From: Streptomyces composti
GTDB lineage: Bacteria; Actinomycetota; Actinomycetes; Streptomycetales; Streptomycetaceae
Assembly: GCF_012034205.1 (NCBI RefSeq)
Contig: NZ_JAATEM010000005.1
Location: forward strand, 62,001 to 126,000
Length of the DNA stretch: 64,000 nucleotides
Direction of reading: 5' to 3'
Shown: positions 50,092-60,486 of the stretch, piece by piece
Layout: the number at the start of each line of letters is the position of its first letter
Position numbering within the stretch: the first letter of the stretch is position 1
Made by a program: the position numbers and the translations under genes
The notes under the pieces: generated by a model
Database searches by the model: none
What the model was told of the DNA's origin: nothing
What the model saw: the letters and a program-made list of their open reading frames with translations, nothing else

Positions 50092-50140
50092 CGGGCTGAC
50101 GGGCTGACGGTCACGGCGTGGCACGGCGTGGCACGGCGTC
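50083..50140. repeat. Two short tandem repeats after the phosphatase gene
   Basis: ACGGGCTG repeats three times head-to-tail (50083-50106), the first copy covering the stop codon. A 10-bp unit GCACGGCGTG then repeats about three times (50111-50140). Slippage could change these without harming the gene because the first TGA lies in the first unit. Confidence 0.75.
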
Positions 50141-50204
50141 AGCCTTCCGGGGGAGGCAGCCGGATGGCCCGGCGTCAGGGCCAGCGTGCGGGAACGGCCC
50201 CTCG

Positions 50205-50936
50205 TCAGCGGCCGTCCAGCCGCCGCAGCAGCCCGGTCACCTCCCGCCGTACGACGTCCCGGGCGGCCGGCGGGAGCGGGCCGAGGCCCGTGGCCGCCAG
50301 GCCGTCGAGCACCTCATCGGCGTCTTCCGCACCGGCCCCGCACTCGGTGCTCCCGGTCGCCACCTCGTAGCCGTCGCGGACGGCGGTGCGCAGCCGGTAC
50401 CGCCCGTCGCCCCCGGCGGACAGGGCGGTGGCGACGACCAGCGGCGGCGGGCCACCGGCCTCCGCAGGGGCCTTGTAGTAGCCGCTGATCAGGGGGGTGC
50501 GCCAGCTCAGGTTCAGCAGCAGGTGCCGCTTGGCCACCACCTCGGCGAGGTCGGTCTCGTAGGGGCCGTCGCGGTCGAGCACGGTGGCCCGTGCGTCCAG
50601 GACGAGAGCGGCGGGCAGCAGGCAGCGCAGGGTGCTGCCCACGATGTTGCCGCCGACCGTGGCCGCGCGGCGGACGGCTCCGGTGCCTATGGTGCCCGCC
50701 GCCCGGTGCAGCACCTCGGGGACGCGGTCGTCGATCCGGTGCAGCAGCACGGCCGCGCCCAGCGCCTCGGGCTCGAGCACATTGGCCTCGGGCAACCGGC
50801 GCAGGGACATGGCCAGTTCGGGGAATCCGTCACGCTGCCACTGGGCCCAGACGAGGGTGGCGCCGCCGACGGGCACCGCCTGCTCGGCCAGGTGCTCGCG
50901 TGCTTCGGACAGGGAGGTGGGGAGACGCAACAGCAC
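50205..50936 (-). CDS. FAD-binding subunit of a molybdenum hydroxylase (XdhB/CoxM-like), orphan
   Basis: 243 residues from GTG 50936 (AGCAGG nine bases upstream); a GTG at 51002 would add 22 residues without a ribosome site. Family marks: LLRLPTSLSEAREHLAEQA, VPVGGATLVWAQW (FAD loop), AGTIGTGAVRRAATVGGNIV and RCLLPAALVLDARATVLD, then the C-terminal flavin domain. In xanthine or CO dehydrogenases this subunit passes electrons from the molybdenum subunit to an acceptor. Neither the large subunit nor the 2Fe-2S subunit is encoded in the window, so its partner is distant or it acts alone. Confidence 0.82.
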   Translation of the reverse strand: MLLRLPTSLSEAREHLAEQAVPVGGATLVWAQWQRDGFPELAMSLRRLPEANVLEPEALGAAVLLHRIDDRVPEVLHRAAGTIGTGAVRRAATVGGNIVGSTLRCLLPAALVLDARATVLDRDGPYETDLAEVVAKRHLLLNLSWRTPLISGYYKAPAEAGGPPPLVVATALSAGGDGRYRLRTAVRDGYEVATGSTECGAGAEDADEVLDGLAATGLGPLPPAARDVVRREVTGLLRRLDGR

Positions 50937-51178
50937 GACGGTCGACCTGCTTTCCTCAACTCGGGCGATCGAGACGGGACCCCGCTGCGTGATCAAGGAC
51001 ACTGCATTCTCCGCAGGCCTCCGGGGGCGCGTACAGGGCACACACCCGCGCCATGTGCGCCCTTTCGGGTCACCGGCGACCGCCACCTTGCGCCGGACGG
51101 GGTGAGTGCTCCATGGTTGACGCGCGTCACATGGCTCGTCATCCGGCCGAAACTCACTCTCCCCACAACGGAGTTCGC

Positions 51179-51916
51179 ATGTTCAGACGTGCCGCACGAC
51201 TCCTCGTCTCGCTTGTCATGCTCCTGACGGCCGCGTTCGCGGGAACCGTCGCCACCGCGGGCACCGCGCACGCGGACGGCTGCTACACCTGGACGCGCAC
51301 CCTCTCCCAGGGGGCGTCCGGCGCCGACGTCACCCAGCTGCAGATCCGGCTCTCCGGCTACCCCGGTTACGGCGCCGTGCTCGCCGTGGACGGCAGCTTC
51401 GGACCGGCCACCGCCGCCGCGCTCAAGCGCTTCCAGTCGGCCTACGGACTCACCGCCGACGGCATCGCGGGACCCGCCACCTACAGCAAGCTCTACGCCC
51501 TCCAGGACGACGACTGCACGCCCATCCACTTCTCCTACAGCGAGCTGAACCGCTGCAACTCCACCTGGTCGGGCGGTGCGGTCAGCGCCGCCACCGCCAA
51601 GGCCAACGCGCTGCGCACCATGTGGAAGCTGGAGGCGCTGCGGCACGCCCTGGGCGACAAGCCGATCACCGTCACCAGCGGCTTCCGTTCGCACGCCTGC
51701 AACGACGCGGTGGGCGGCGCCGCCGGCAGCCGGCACCTCTACGGCGACGCGGCCGACCTGGGCGCAGGGCCGCACTCCCTGTGCACCCTCGCCAAGCAGA
51801 CCCGCTACCACGGCTTCCGCGGCATCCTCGGCCCCGGCTACCCGGGCCACAACGACCACACCCATGTCGACCACCGCAGCAGCCGGTTCTGGTCGGCCTC
51901 CACCTGCGGCATCTGA
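51179..51916 (+). CDS. Secreted zinc D,D-carboxypeptidase, M15A, with peptidoglycan-binding domain
   Basis: 245 residues from ATG 51179 (GGAG upstream). Signal peptide to about 33 (LLVSLVMLLTAAFAGTVATA, cleavage near AHA). Peptidoglycan-binding helices at about 45-105 (LSQGASGADVTQLQIRLSGY, DGSFGPATAAALKRFQSAYG). Catalytic M15A domain at about 115-245 with VTSGFRSHACNDAVGGAAG, zinc ligands in SRHLYGDAADLG and GHNDHTHVDHRS. This is the layout of the Streptomyces albus G zinc D,D-peptidase. It would trim the terminal D-Ala of peptidoglycan stems outside the cell. Four cysteines suggest disulfides. Confidence 0.92.
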   Translation: MFRRAARLLVSLVMLLTAAFAGTVATAGTAHADGCYTWTRTLSQGASGADVTQLQIRLSGYPGYGAVLAVDGSFGPATAAALKRFQSAYGLTADGIAGPATYSKLYALQDDDCTPIHFSYSELNRCNSTWSGGAVSAATAKANALRTMWKLEALRHALGDKPITVTSGFRSHACNDAVGGAAGSRHLYGDAADLGAGPHSLCTLAKQTRYHGFRGILGPGYPGHNDHTHVDHRSSRFWSASTCGI

Positions 51917-52007
51917 CCCACCGGGGCAGGCATCGGGTCGCGATCGACCTGCCTGCCGCATCAGCGGTGCCGGCCGCCTGCGGCGACTCGCGTGAGACGA
52001 TTTGTCC

Positions 52008-52295
52008 ATGAGCAGCGAACCGGAAGTAAGTGCTCTGGCGATCAATGTCGCGATCCCGCAGGCGCTCCGCTGGACGGACACTCGGCGCGGTGAAGCATTC
52101 ACCCTGACCACACTCAACGTCCGGCTCCTCCCGGACGGTCACCTCGCCGTGAAGGCCTATGGCAGGCCGGTCGGTGGTGGTCGGGGCGCATACGTCTCGT
52201 TCCCTGTCCCCGACAGACCCGAACTGGCGGCCCTGGTCTCCGACGCCGCCGGCCGTGCCGGGGAGCTGTGGGCCGCGCATCGTGGTCTTCGCTGA
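52008..52295 (+). CDS. Small hypothetical protein
   Basis: 95 residues from ATG 52008; a TTG two codons upstream is possible. It reads LAINVAIPQALRWTDTRRGE, TLNVRLLPDGHLAVKAYGRP, VGGGRGAYVSFPVPDRPELA and ends with a helix. Mixed strand/helix, cytoplasmic, no recognised domain. Codon usage matches the neighbours. No clear ribosome site, which may mean leaderless expression. Confidence 0.55.
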   Translation: MSSEPEVSALAINVAIPQALRWTDTRRGEAFTLTTLNVRLLPDGHLAVKAYGRPVGGGRGAYVSFPVPDRPELAALVSDAAGRAGELWAAHRGLR

Positions 52296-52407
52296 TCTCA
52301 GGGCGCATCCCGGCCGTGCGTCGATCGAGTCGTACCTGCCGGTCGGAGAGTACGGCCCCTGAGAGCGCACCGGGCCGCCCGGCGGGTGGTCCGCCCCCGG
52401 CCGGATG

Positions 52408-52998
52408 TCAGTCGGACACGATGTGCAGGAGGGCCGTGCCGTCGCGGCCCGTGGCGGCCTGGATGACGACCGCGTCGGGCTGGGCGGCGGGTCGTCCGGG
52501 ATCGCCCAGCGGGCCGCAGGAGTTGCCGGAGCCGCCGGCGCGCAGGACCGTGATGCAGCCCCAGCCGGGGCCGCCGGCGGCGCCCTCGGCACGGCCGCCG
52601 CCGGACTTCACGGTGTACTCGATCTCGTTCCGGCCGACTGCGGTCACCGTCAGGGTCGCCCGGCCGCCGCCCGGGGCGGGGAAGCGGATGGTGACCGGTT
52701 CCGACACGGTGATCTCGCAGTCGCCGTCCGAGCAGGCTCCGGTGTCGTCCCCGTCGGCCGCCGTGACCGCGGGTGCGGCAGGGGTGCCGTTCCGGTCGGC
52801 GGTCTGCGGGGCGGAGGCCTCCGTCCCGGACGCGCCGCGGGAGCCGGAGGGCCCGGACCCCGTGTCGTCCGTGCCGCCGCAGCCGGTCACGGCCAGGGGC
52901 AGGGCGGCGAGCAGCACGAGGGCCGCGGCCGGGACAGGGCGCGGACGCGTCGGAGCCTGCTGTGTCCTGTTGCTTGTCGTCGGTGCGTTCGTGGCCAC
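52408..52998 (-). CDS. Putative lipoprotein
   Basis: 196 residues from GTG 52998 with GGGGGA upstream. A basic, Thr/Pro-rich start leads to LVLLAALPLAVTGCGG, a lipobox with Cys near 40. A Gly/Ser/Thr linker follows, then a small beta-rich domain (CEITVSEPVTIRFPAPGG, RATLTVTAVGRNEIEYTVKS) and a possible disulfide pair (WGCITV, NSCGPL). Extracytoplasmic, function unknown. Nothing in the neighbouring genes explains it. Confidence 0.7.
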   Translation of the reverse strand: MATNAPTTSNRTQQAPTRPRPVPAAALVLLAALPLAVTGCGGTDDTGSGPSGSRGASGTEASAPQTADRNGTPAAPAVTAADGDDTGACSDGDCEITVSEPVTIRFPAPGGGRATLTVTAVGRNEIEYTVKSGGGRAEGAAGGPGWGCITVLRAGGSGNSCGPLGDPGRPAAQPDAVVIQAATGRDGTALLHIVSD

Positions 52999-53192
52999 TG
53001 CGTCCCCCGCTTCCCGTGTGCCGGTGGGCCGATGGTGATGGGTGAGTGCTCCGGTGTTCCGGCGGCGAGTCTTCCCCGGGGCCGGGCGGGTACAACCATC
53101 GGCCCCTGCGGAGGGTCGTTCTGAGTGAGCGGGAGCAACGCGACCTTCCGCAGCAAGGCGATCATTTCCGACTCGTCCTACGGGGGACCCTC

Positions 53193-53669
53193 ATGAACTC
53201 GACACGCTCGCGCACCCGCCGCGGCGCCGCCGCGGCGCTCACCCTCTGCCTGGCCGCGGGGCTCGGTGCCGCCGGCACCGGGGCCGCCGGGGCCGACAGT
53301 GGCGCACCGCAGGCCCGGAAGTCCGCCCAGCGGACGGAGCGACAGCAGATCGCCCGGTCCGTACTGGGCGACGACTACAAGATCACCCTCACCGCGCTCC
53401 GGTCGGCCGAGGACCCCTACGCCGCCTCCGTACGGCTGCGCGTCTTCCAGAAGTCGGACGGCTCCTGGAAGGAGTCGGACCGGGTGACCGTGGGCGAGGT
53501 GGACGGCTGGTTCTGGTATCCGCTCACCGGCAGGGGCGCCGTCTGCCAGTTCTCGGCGGCGAGCACCGAGCCGGCACCGCTGACGGTGAGCCTGCTGGTC
53601 ACGCCGTCCATCGGCTGCTCCGACCCGGTGAACTACCTGGTCAAGGACGGCCGGGTGTACGCCGATTGA
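53193..53669 (+). CDS. Small secreted protein of unknown function
   Basis: 158 residues from ATG 53193 with GGGGGA upstream. Export signal to about 33 (basic start, [20 protein letters not shown]). The mature part reads [57 protein letters not shown] and [17 protein letters not shown], with two cysteines that may pair. It ends before a strong terminator shared with katG. No family recognised. Confidence 0.7.
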   Translation: MNSTRSRTRRGAAAALTLCLAAGLGAAGTGAAGADSGAPQARKSAQRTERQQIARSVLGDDYKITLTALRSAEDPYAASVRLRVFQKSDGSWKESDRVTVGEVDGWFWYPLTGRGAVCQFSAASTEPAPLTVSLLVTPSIGCSDPVNYLVKDGRVYAD

Positions 53670-53694
53670 GCGGACGGAGGGGCCGCTGACGCGC

Positions 53695-53736
53695 GAAGCG
53701 TCCGGGACGGCTCGCGGGAGCCGTCCCGGACGCTTC
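53695..53736. terminator. Strong bidirectional hairpin terminator
   Basis: A perfect 18-bp inverted repeat (arms 53695-53712 and 53719-53736) with a 6-nt loop lies between the convergent secreted-protein and katG genes. Confidence 0.9.
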
Positions 53737-53749
53737 CGGTGGTGCGGGA

Positions 53750-56461
<2,712 letters not shown>

Positions 56462-56483
56462 CTATCGCCCTAGACACGATTAA

Positions 56484-56507
56484 TTCCAGAGTACGAACCG
56501 TTCCAGA
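56484..56507. promoter_or_regulatory. Paired FurA-type boxes
   Basis: TTCCAGA occurs at 56484-56490 and 56501-56507, 17 bp apart on one face of the DNA. The first lies in ATTAATTCCAGAG, close to the FurA box of mycobacterial furA-katG promoters. They sit 33-56 bp before the furA start. Confidence 0.6.
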
Positions 56508-56510
56508 TAT

Positions 56511-56770
56511 GGTCTCGTTCCTCGGGCGGCCTACCACCAGAATAGGGACACTACACCCATATCCGGCCGAAACCTCGACCGTGACGCCGGGCGGAGGCGA
56601 CGGGTGGCACGGCTCATGGGCGGCGACGCCGCCCTGCCGGCGGCGGGAACGCCGGCCACGGCCCGGGCCGCCGCATCGGCGTCCACCGAGGTGGCGTGGT
56701 CCGCGGAACACGGCTCTCGGCACGCCGGCGTCCCTCTCCTCCCGGCCCGTCGGCCGCCAGCCGGGCGGCT
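56511..56770. other. Intergenic stretch, no gene seen
   Basis: 260 bp between the furA promoter and the end of the next minus-strand gene. I see no convincing ORF, hairpin or RNA here. Confidence 0.4.
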
Positions 56771-57142
56771 CTATGCGGCCGCCCGGGCCGCCCGGGGGCG
56801 GGCGGTGCGGGCGGGGGCGGTGGGCTTGCGGACGGGGCGGACCCGGTAGGTGGTGCGCGCCGGGTCGGCGACCGGGTCTCCGAGCGTGATCCGGCCGGCG
56901 GCGAGCAGGGCCTCGCACTCCGCGGTCGGCAGGGCGACGTAGCAGCTGCCGCGGCCGGTGCGGGGGTCGAACGCCTGCCAGTAGCGGTACCGGCGGCGCC
57001 CGTCCGCGTGCACGGTGAGGAACACCGGGGCGCCGGTGTCGTGGAGGATGCGCATGATCTCGGCGGCCGGTGCAGTCAGGAGGCCGGCGGTCCCTCTGCG
57101 GGAGCCGGCGGCGCCAGGGGCGGGGCCCGGGAGTGACTGCAT
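56771..57142 (-). CDS. Small basic hypothetical protein
   Basis: 123 residues from ATG 57142. A central domain reads IMRILHDTGAPVFLTVHADG, RRRYRYWQAFDPRTGRGSCY and VALPTAECEALLAAGRITLG; the C-terminal 30 residues are Arg/Ala/Pro-rich (VRKPTAPARTARPRAARAAA), suggesting nucleic-acid or membrane-surface contact. A 10-bp tandem repeat ends just before its ribosome site GAGAAAGG. No known family. Confidence 0.6.
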   Translation of the reverse strand: MQSLPGPAPGAAGSRRGTAGLLTAPAAEIMRILHDTGAPVFLTVHADGRRRYRYWQAFDPRTGRGSCYVALPTAECEALLAAGRITLGDPVADPARTTYRVRPVRKPTAPARTARPRAARAAA

Positions 57143-57154
57143 CGCGGTGGCCTT

Positions 57155-57204
57155 TCTCTGCGGCTCTCTGCGGCTCTCTGCGGCTCTCTGCGGCTCTCTG
57201 CGGC
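57155..57204 (-). repeat. 10-bp tandem repeat in the 5' region of a small gene
   Basis: The unit CGGCTCTCTG (CAGAGAGCCG on the coding strand) occurs four times in full with partial copies on each side. It ends about ten bases before the start codon at 57142. Each unit carries AGAGAG, a weak ribosome-site mimic. Confidence 0.9.
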
Positions 57205-57342
57205 GGGGTACCAGGACCGTCTACCCGGCGCGGCCGGTGTCGATCTTGTCTGCCGCGCATTGTGCCGGAGGGCACTGACACCGCCGGTGACGCCGGGGGC
57301 GCGCTCGGCCGCCCGCGTCCCGCCGCACCGGGCGCCGAGGCG

Positions 57343-59184
57343 TCAGGACGCCCGGTCGAGGATCGCGTTCAGGGTGATGGCCGCGTCGATCAGGGCGAGG
57401 TGGGTGAACGCCTGCGGGAAGTTGCCCAGTTGACGTCCCGTGGGCGCGATCTCCTCGGAGTAGAGGCCCAGGTGGTTGGCATAGCCCATCATCTTCTCGA
57501 AGACCAGGCGTGCCTTGTCGGTGCGTCCCGCCCGCGCCAGGGCGTCGACGTACATGAAGGTGCACAGGGAGAAGGTCCCCTCCGAGCCGCGCAGCCCGTC
57601 GGGCGAAGCATCGGGGTCGTAGCGGTAGACCAGGCTGTCGCTGACCAGTTCCTCCTCCATCGCTTTCAGGGTCGAGGACCACCAGGGGTCGTCGGGGGTG
57701 AGGAACCCGACCGTCGCCATGCGCAGCAGCGAGGCGTCCAGTACGTCGCTCGCGTAGTGCTGCACGAAGGCACCCCGTCCCTCGTGCCAGCCCCTGGACA
57801 TGACCTGCTCGTAGCAGGCGTCGCGGGCCCGCCGCCAGCGTTCGGCCTCGGCCGGGCGGCCGTTGGACTCGGCGAGGCGCAGGGCGCGGTCGAAGGCGAC
57901 CCAGGACATCACCCGGCCGTAGGTGAAGTCCTTGCGGCCCCCGCGGGTCTCCCACAGGCCTTCCTCGGCCTGGTCCCAGTGGTCGGCCAGCCAGTCGAGG
58001 TTGGTCCGCAGCGCGCGCCATCCGCGGTGGTCGACGCGGATCCCGCGCCCGTGGGCGAAGTGGATGGAGTCCAGCGCCTCGCCGTAGATGTCCAGCTGGA
58101 GCTGGGCGGCGGCGCCGTTGCCGATGCGGACCGGTGCGGAGCCCGCATAGCCCTCCAGGTGCGGCAGCTCCACCTCGTCCAGTTCGGAGGAGCCGTCCAC
58201 CGCGTACATGACGTTCAGCGGTCCGGTGTCGCCGTGCTCCCCCGCGCGTTCGGCCACCCGGTCGGCGAGCCAGCGGATGAACGCTCTGGCCTCGTCGGTG
58301 AAGCCCAGCCCGAGCAGGGCGTACACGGAGAAGGAGGCGTCCCGGATCCAGGTGAACCGGTAGTCCCAGTTGCGCTCGCCGCCGAGCTGTTCCGGGAGCG
58401 AGGCGGTGGGGGCGGCCACCACGGCCCCGCTCGGGGCGAAGGTCATCAGCTTCAGGGTGATCGCGGAGCGCTCCACGGCCTCCCGCCAGCGGCCGGTGTA
58501 CGTGGACTTCCGCAGCCAGGAACGCCAGTAGTCGACGGTGTCGTCGAACAGCCGCCGGTACTCCGCCAGGCGCAGCTCCCTCGGCGGGCCCTCGGCGCCC
58601 CACTCCAGGACCGCGCCGCGCTCCTGGCCCGCCTCCAGGGTCAGGGTGAAGTGCAGGGCGTCCTGCCGGTCGGCCACCGCGTCCAGCAGGCGTGCGTCGC
58701 CGGGTTCCCTGATCGGGTGCACGGTGAGGCCGGTGCCGTCCTCACAGGCGAAGACGACGCCGTGCTCGCTGAGGTCGACGGCGTGCCGCTTGCGGCCGTA
58801 GTCGAAGCCGGGCTGCACCACCACCTCGAAGATCATCCGGCCGCGCACACAGCGCACCATGCGCACCAGCCGGTGGCGTTCGGTCACCGAGGTGCCGGTG
58901 ACGGCCATGAAGTCGATCACTTCCCCGGCTCCGGCCCGGGTCATGAAGCGGGTGATGAGGACGGCGGTGTCGGGCAGGTACAGCTGCTTGGTCGCGTAGG
59001 TCTGGTGCAGCGGGCGGATGGTGCAGTGTCCGCCCCTGTCCTTGTCGAGGAGAGAGCCGAAGACGCTGGGCGAGTCGAACCTGGGGGCGCAGAACCAGTC
59101 GACGCTGCCGCCGGTGGTCACCAGCGCCGCCGTCTGGAGATCGCCGATCAGGCCGTGGTTCTCGATCAGCGGGTAGTCGTCCAT
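57343..59184 (-). CDS. Glycoside hydrolase family 15 (glucoamylase/trehalase-like)
   Basis: 613 residues from ATG 59184 (GGAAGGG upstream); a GTG at 59214 would add ten residues. N-terminal beta domain at about 1-230 (YPLIENHGLIGDLQTAALVT, GSVDWFCAPRFDSPSVFGSL), linker, then the (alpha/alpha)6 barrel with GERNWDYRFTWIRDASFSVY near 280 and ETRGGRKDFTYGRVMSWVAF near 425, and the late block FSLCTFMYVDALARAG. Actinomycete proteins of this length are often trehalases, others maltose- or dextrin-hydrolysing; no signal peptide, so it acts inside. The substrate is not settled by sequence alone. Confidence 0.9.
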   Translation of the reverse strand: MDDYPLIENHGLIGDLQTAALVTTGGSVDWFCAPRFDSPSVFGSLLDKDRGGHCTIRPLHQTYATKQLYLPDTAVLITRFMTRAGAGEVIDFMAVTGTSVTERHRLVRMVRCVRGRMIFEVVVQPGFDYGRKRHAVDLSEHGVVFACEDGTGLTVHPIREPGDARLLDAVADRQDALHFTLTLEAGQERGAVLEWGAEGPPRELRLAEYRRLFDDTVDYWRSWLRKSTYTGRWREAVERSAITLKLMTFAPSGAVVAAPTASLPEQLGGERNWDYRFTWIRDASFSVYALLGLGFTDEARAFIRWLADRVAERAGEHGDTGPLNVMYAVDGSSELDEVELPHLEGYAGSAPVRIGNGAAAQLQLDIYGEALDSIHFAHGRGIRVDHRGWRALRTNLDWLADHWDQAEEGLWETRGGRKDFTYGRVMSWVAFDRALRLAESNGRPAEAERWRRARDACYEQVMSRGWHEGRGAFVQHYASDVLDASLLRMATVGFLTPDDPWWSSTLKAMEEELVSDSLVYRYDPDASPDGLRGSEGTFSLCTFMYVDALARAGRTDKARLVFEKMMGYANHLGLYSEEIAPTGRQLGNFPQAFTHLALIDAAITLNAILDRAS

Positions 59185-59286
59185 CGGGCGCCGCCCTTCC
59201 GGTGCGTGATCCACCGCGAGCCCCCTGGCAACAGGGTAAGCAGGGGGGACGGGATCGGCGCGGGAGACGGGGCGCGACCGGTGGGC

Positions 59287-59498
59287 GTGACCGAGATCGT
59301 CGCCGGAGTCGTGGCGGGCTCGCGCCGCGCTTCGGCGGCCGGCCGGTGGCCGGATGGCTGGCGGGCATCATCGTCAGCCTGCCGGCCCACTCCGGCTGCC
59401 ACGACGTGGGGCTGCGGGACTTCGGGCTGCTCCTCGGCGCGGTCGCGCCGGCCCGGCCGGCTCGGCGCCACCACGGTTCGCGCGGCCACGAGGCGTGA
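59287..59498 (+). pseudogene. Small two-helix membrane protein, frameshifted
   Basis: A GTG frame from 59287 reads VTEIVAGVVAG and then degenerates. One base away a frame gives LAPRFGGRPVAGWLAGIIV, then GLRDFGLLLGAVAPARPARR before TGA at 59496-59498. Joined, they make a plausible 70-residue protein with two membrane helices, of a kind I associate with small actinomycete integral-membrane proteins. A one-base loss in GGCGGGC would explain it. Several hydrophobic positions look eroded (Pro in helices), which favours real decay. Confidence 0.4.
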
Positions 59499-59540
59499 GG
59501 AACGCCTCGAGGGGCGCGCTGTTCCCGCGGGCCGGTGCCC

Positions 59541-60422
59541 TCAGCAGAGCACCCGCAGCGCCCCCGGCAGGCCCCGGGCCGTGACCGGGAGGACGGCGTC
59601 GACCTCGCCGTCGGCCCCGTAGGGGACCTCCCGGTCGGCGGCGATGCGTATCTCGCGGCCGCGCAGGATCCGCACCTGGGGCCGGCGGACGTGGGCGCCG
59701 GTCTTCAGCTCGTTCATCAGGGTGAAGAAGAGCCGCCGCGGGGCGTCCTCGATCATCACCACGTCGAGGAGGCCGTCGTCGACCCGGGCGTCGGGGGCGA
59801 TGACGCGTCCGGAGCCGTAGTAGCCGGAGTTGGCGGCGACCACGGTGTAGCCGGTGAAGCGGTGCTCCTCGCCGTCGACGGTGACGGTGTAGCGGGCGGC
59901 CCGCCAGGTGGTGACGGCGCGCAGGCCGCCCGCGTAGTAGGAGGCGGAGCCCTTCAGCACGGTCGAGCGGTTGGCGTGCCGGTTGGCGAGGGCGTCCACG
60001 CCGGCGTAAACGCTGCCGAGCACCACGGTGCGGTCGTGGACGGCGGAGCCGACCTCGATGGTGTCCACGGACCGCGGCTCGTGCTCCAGAAGGACACGGA
60101 CGAGCGGCTCGGGCTCGTGCGGCAGCCCCAGGGCGCGGGCGAAGTCGTTGCCGCGGCCCGCCGGGACGAGGCCGAGGACGGCCCCGGTGCCGCTGAGGGC
60201 GCCGCCGATGCCGCCGGCCATGCCGTCCCCGCCCACCGCGAGGACGACATCGCCCCGCTCCCCCGCCTCACGGGCCAGGTCCCGGGCGTGGTCCAGGCTG
60301 CGGCTGTACTCGGTCCGCAGCCCGGCTCCGGCCTCGCGCAGCAGCCGGGCGACGGCGAGCAGCGCGGCCGCTGAGCCGGCTCCGCCCGCGGTGGGATTGA
60401 CGACGGCGGTGAACTGTCGCAT
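59541..60422 (-). CDS. Diacylglycerol-kinase-like lipid kinase
   Basis: 293 residues from ATG 60422. Catalytic-domain motifs: FTAVVNPTAGGAGSAAALLA, GDVVLAVGGDGMAGGIGGAL (the GGDG nucleotide loop near 65) and LGLVPAGRGNDFARALGLP; C-terminal beta domain with VVAANSGYYGSGRVIAPDAR and DGLLDVVMIEDAPRR. These enzymes phosphorylate diacylglycerol, sphingoid bases or related lipids with ATP (DgkB/YegS type). Upstream on the same strand lies the alkyl-DHAP-synthase-like gene, hinting at lipid metabolism. Confidence 0.93.
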   Translation of the reverse strand: MRQFTAVVNPTAGGAGSAAALLAVARLLREAGAGLRTEYSRSLDHARDLAREAGERGDVVLAVGGDGMAGGIGGALSGTGAVLGLVPAGRGNDFARALGLPHEPEPLVRVLLEHEPRSVDTIEVGSAVHDRTVVLGSVYAGVDALANRHANRSTVLKGSASYYAGGLRAVTTWRAARYTVTVDGEEHRFTGYTVVAANSGYYGSGRVIAPDARVDDGLLDVVMIEDAPRRLFFTLMNELKTGAHVRRPQVRILRGREIRIAADREVPYGADGEVDAVLPVTARGLPGALRVLC

Positions 60423-60486
60423 CTGGGCGCCTCCGGGCGGCCGACGAGGTGGGATGACGGGACTGGCGATGGGTCGGGCGGTGGTT

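Noticed and set aside
50083..50140. Attachment site or mobile-element end
   Set aside because: These are only short tandem 8- and 10-bp repeats with no integrase, tRNA or flanking duplication nearby.
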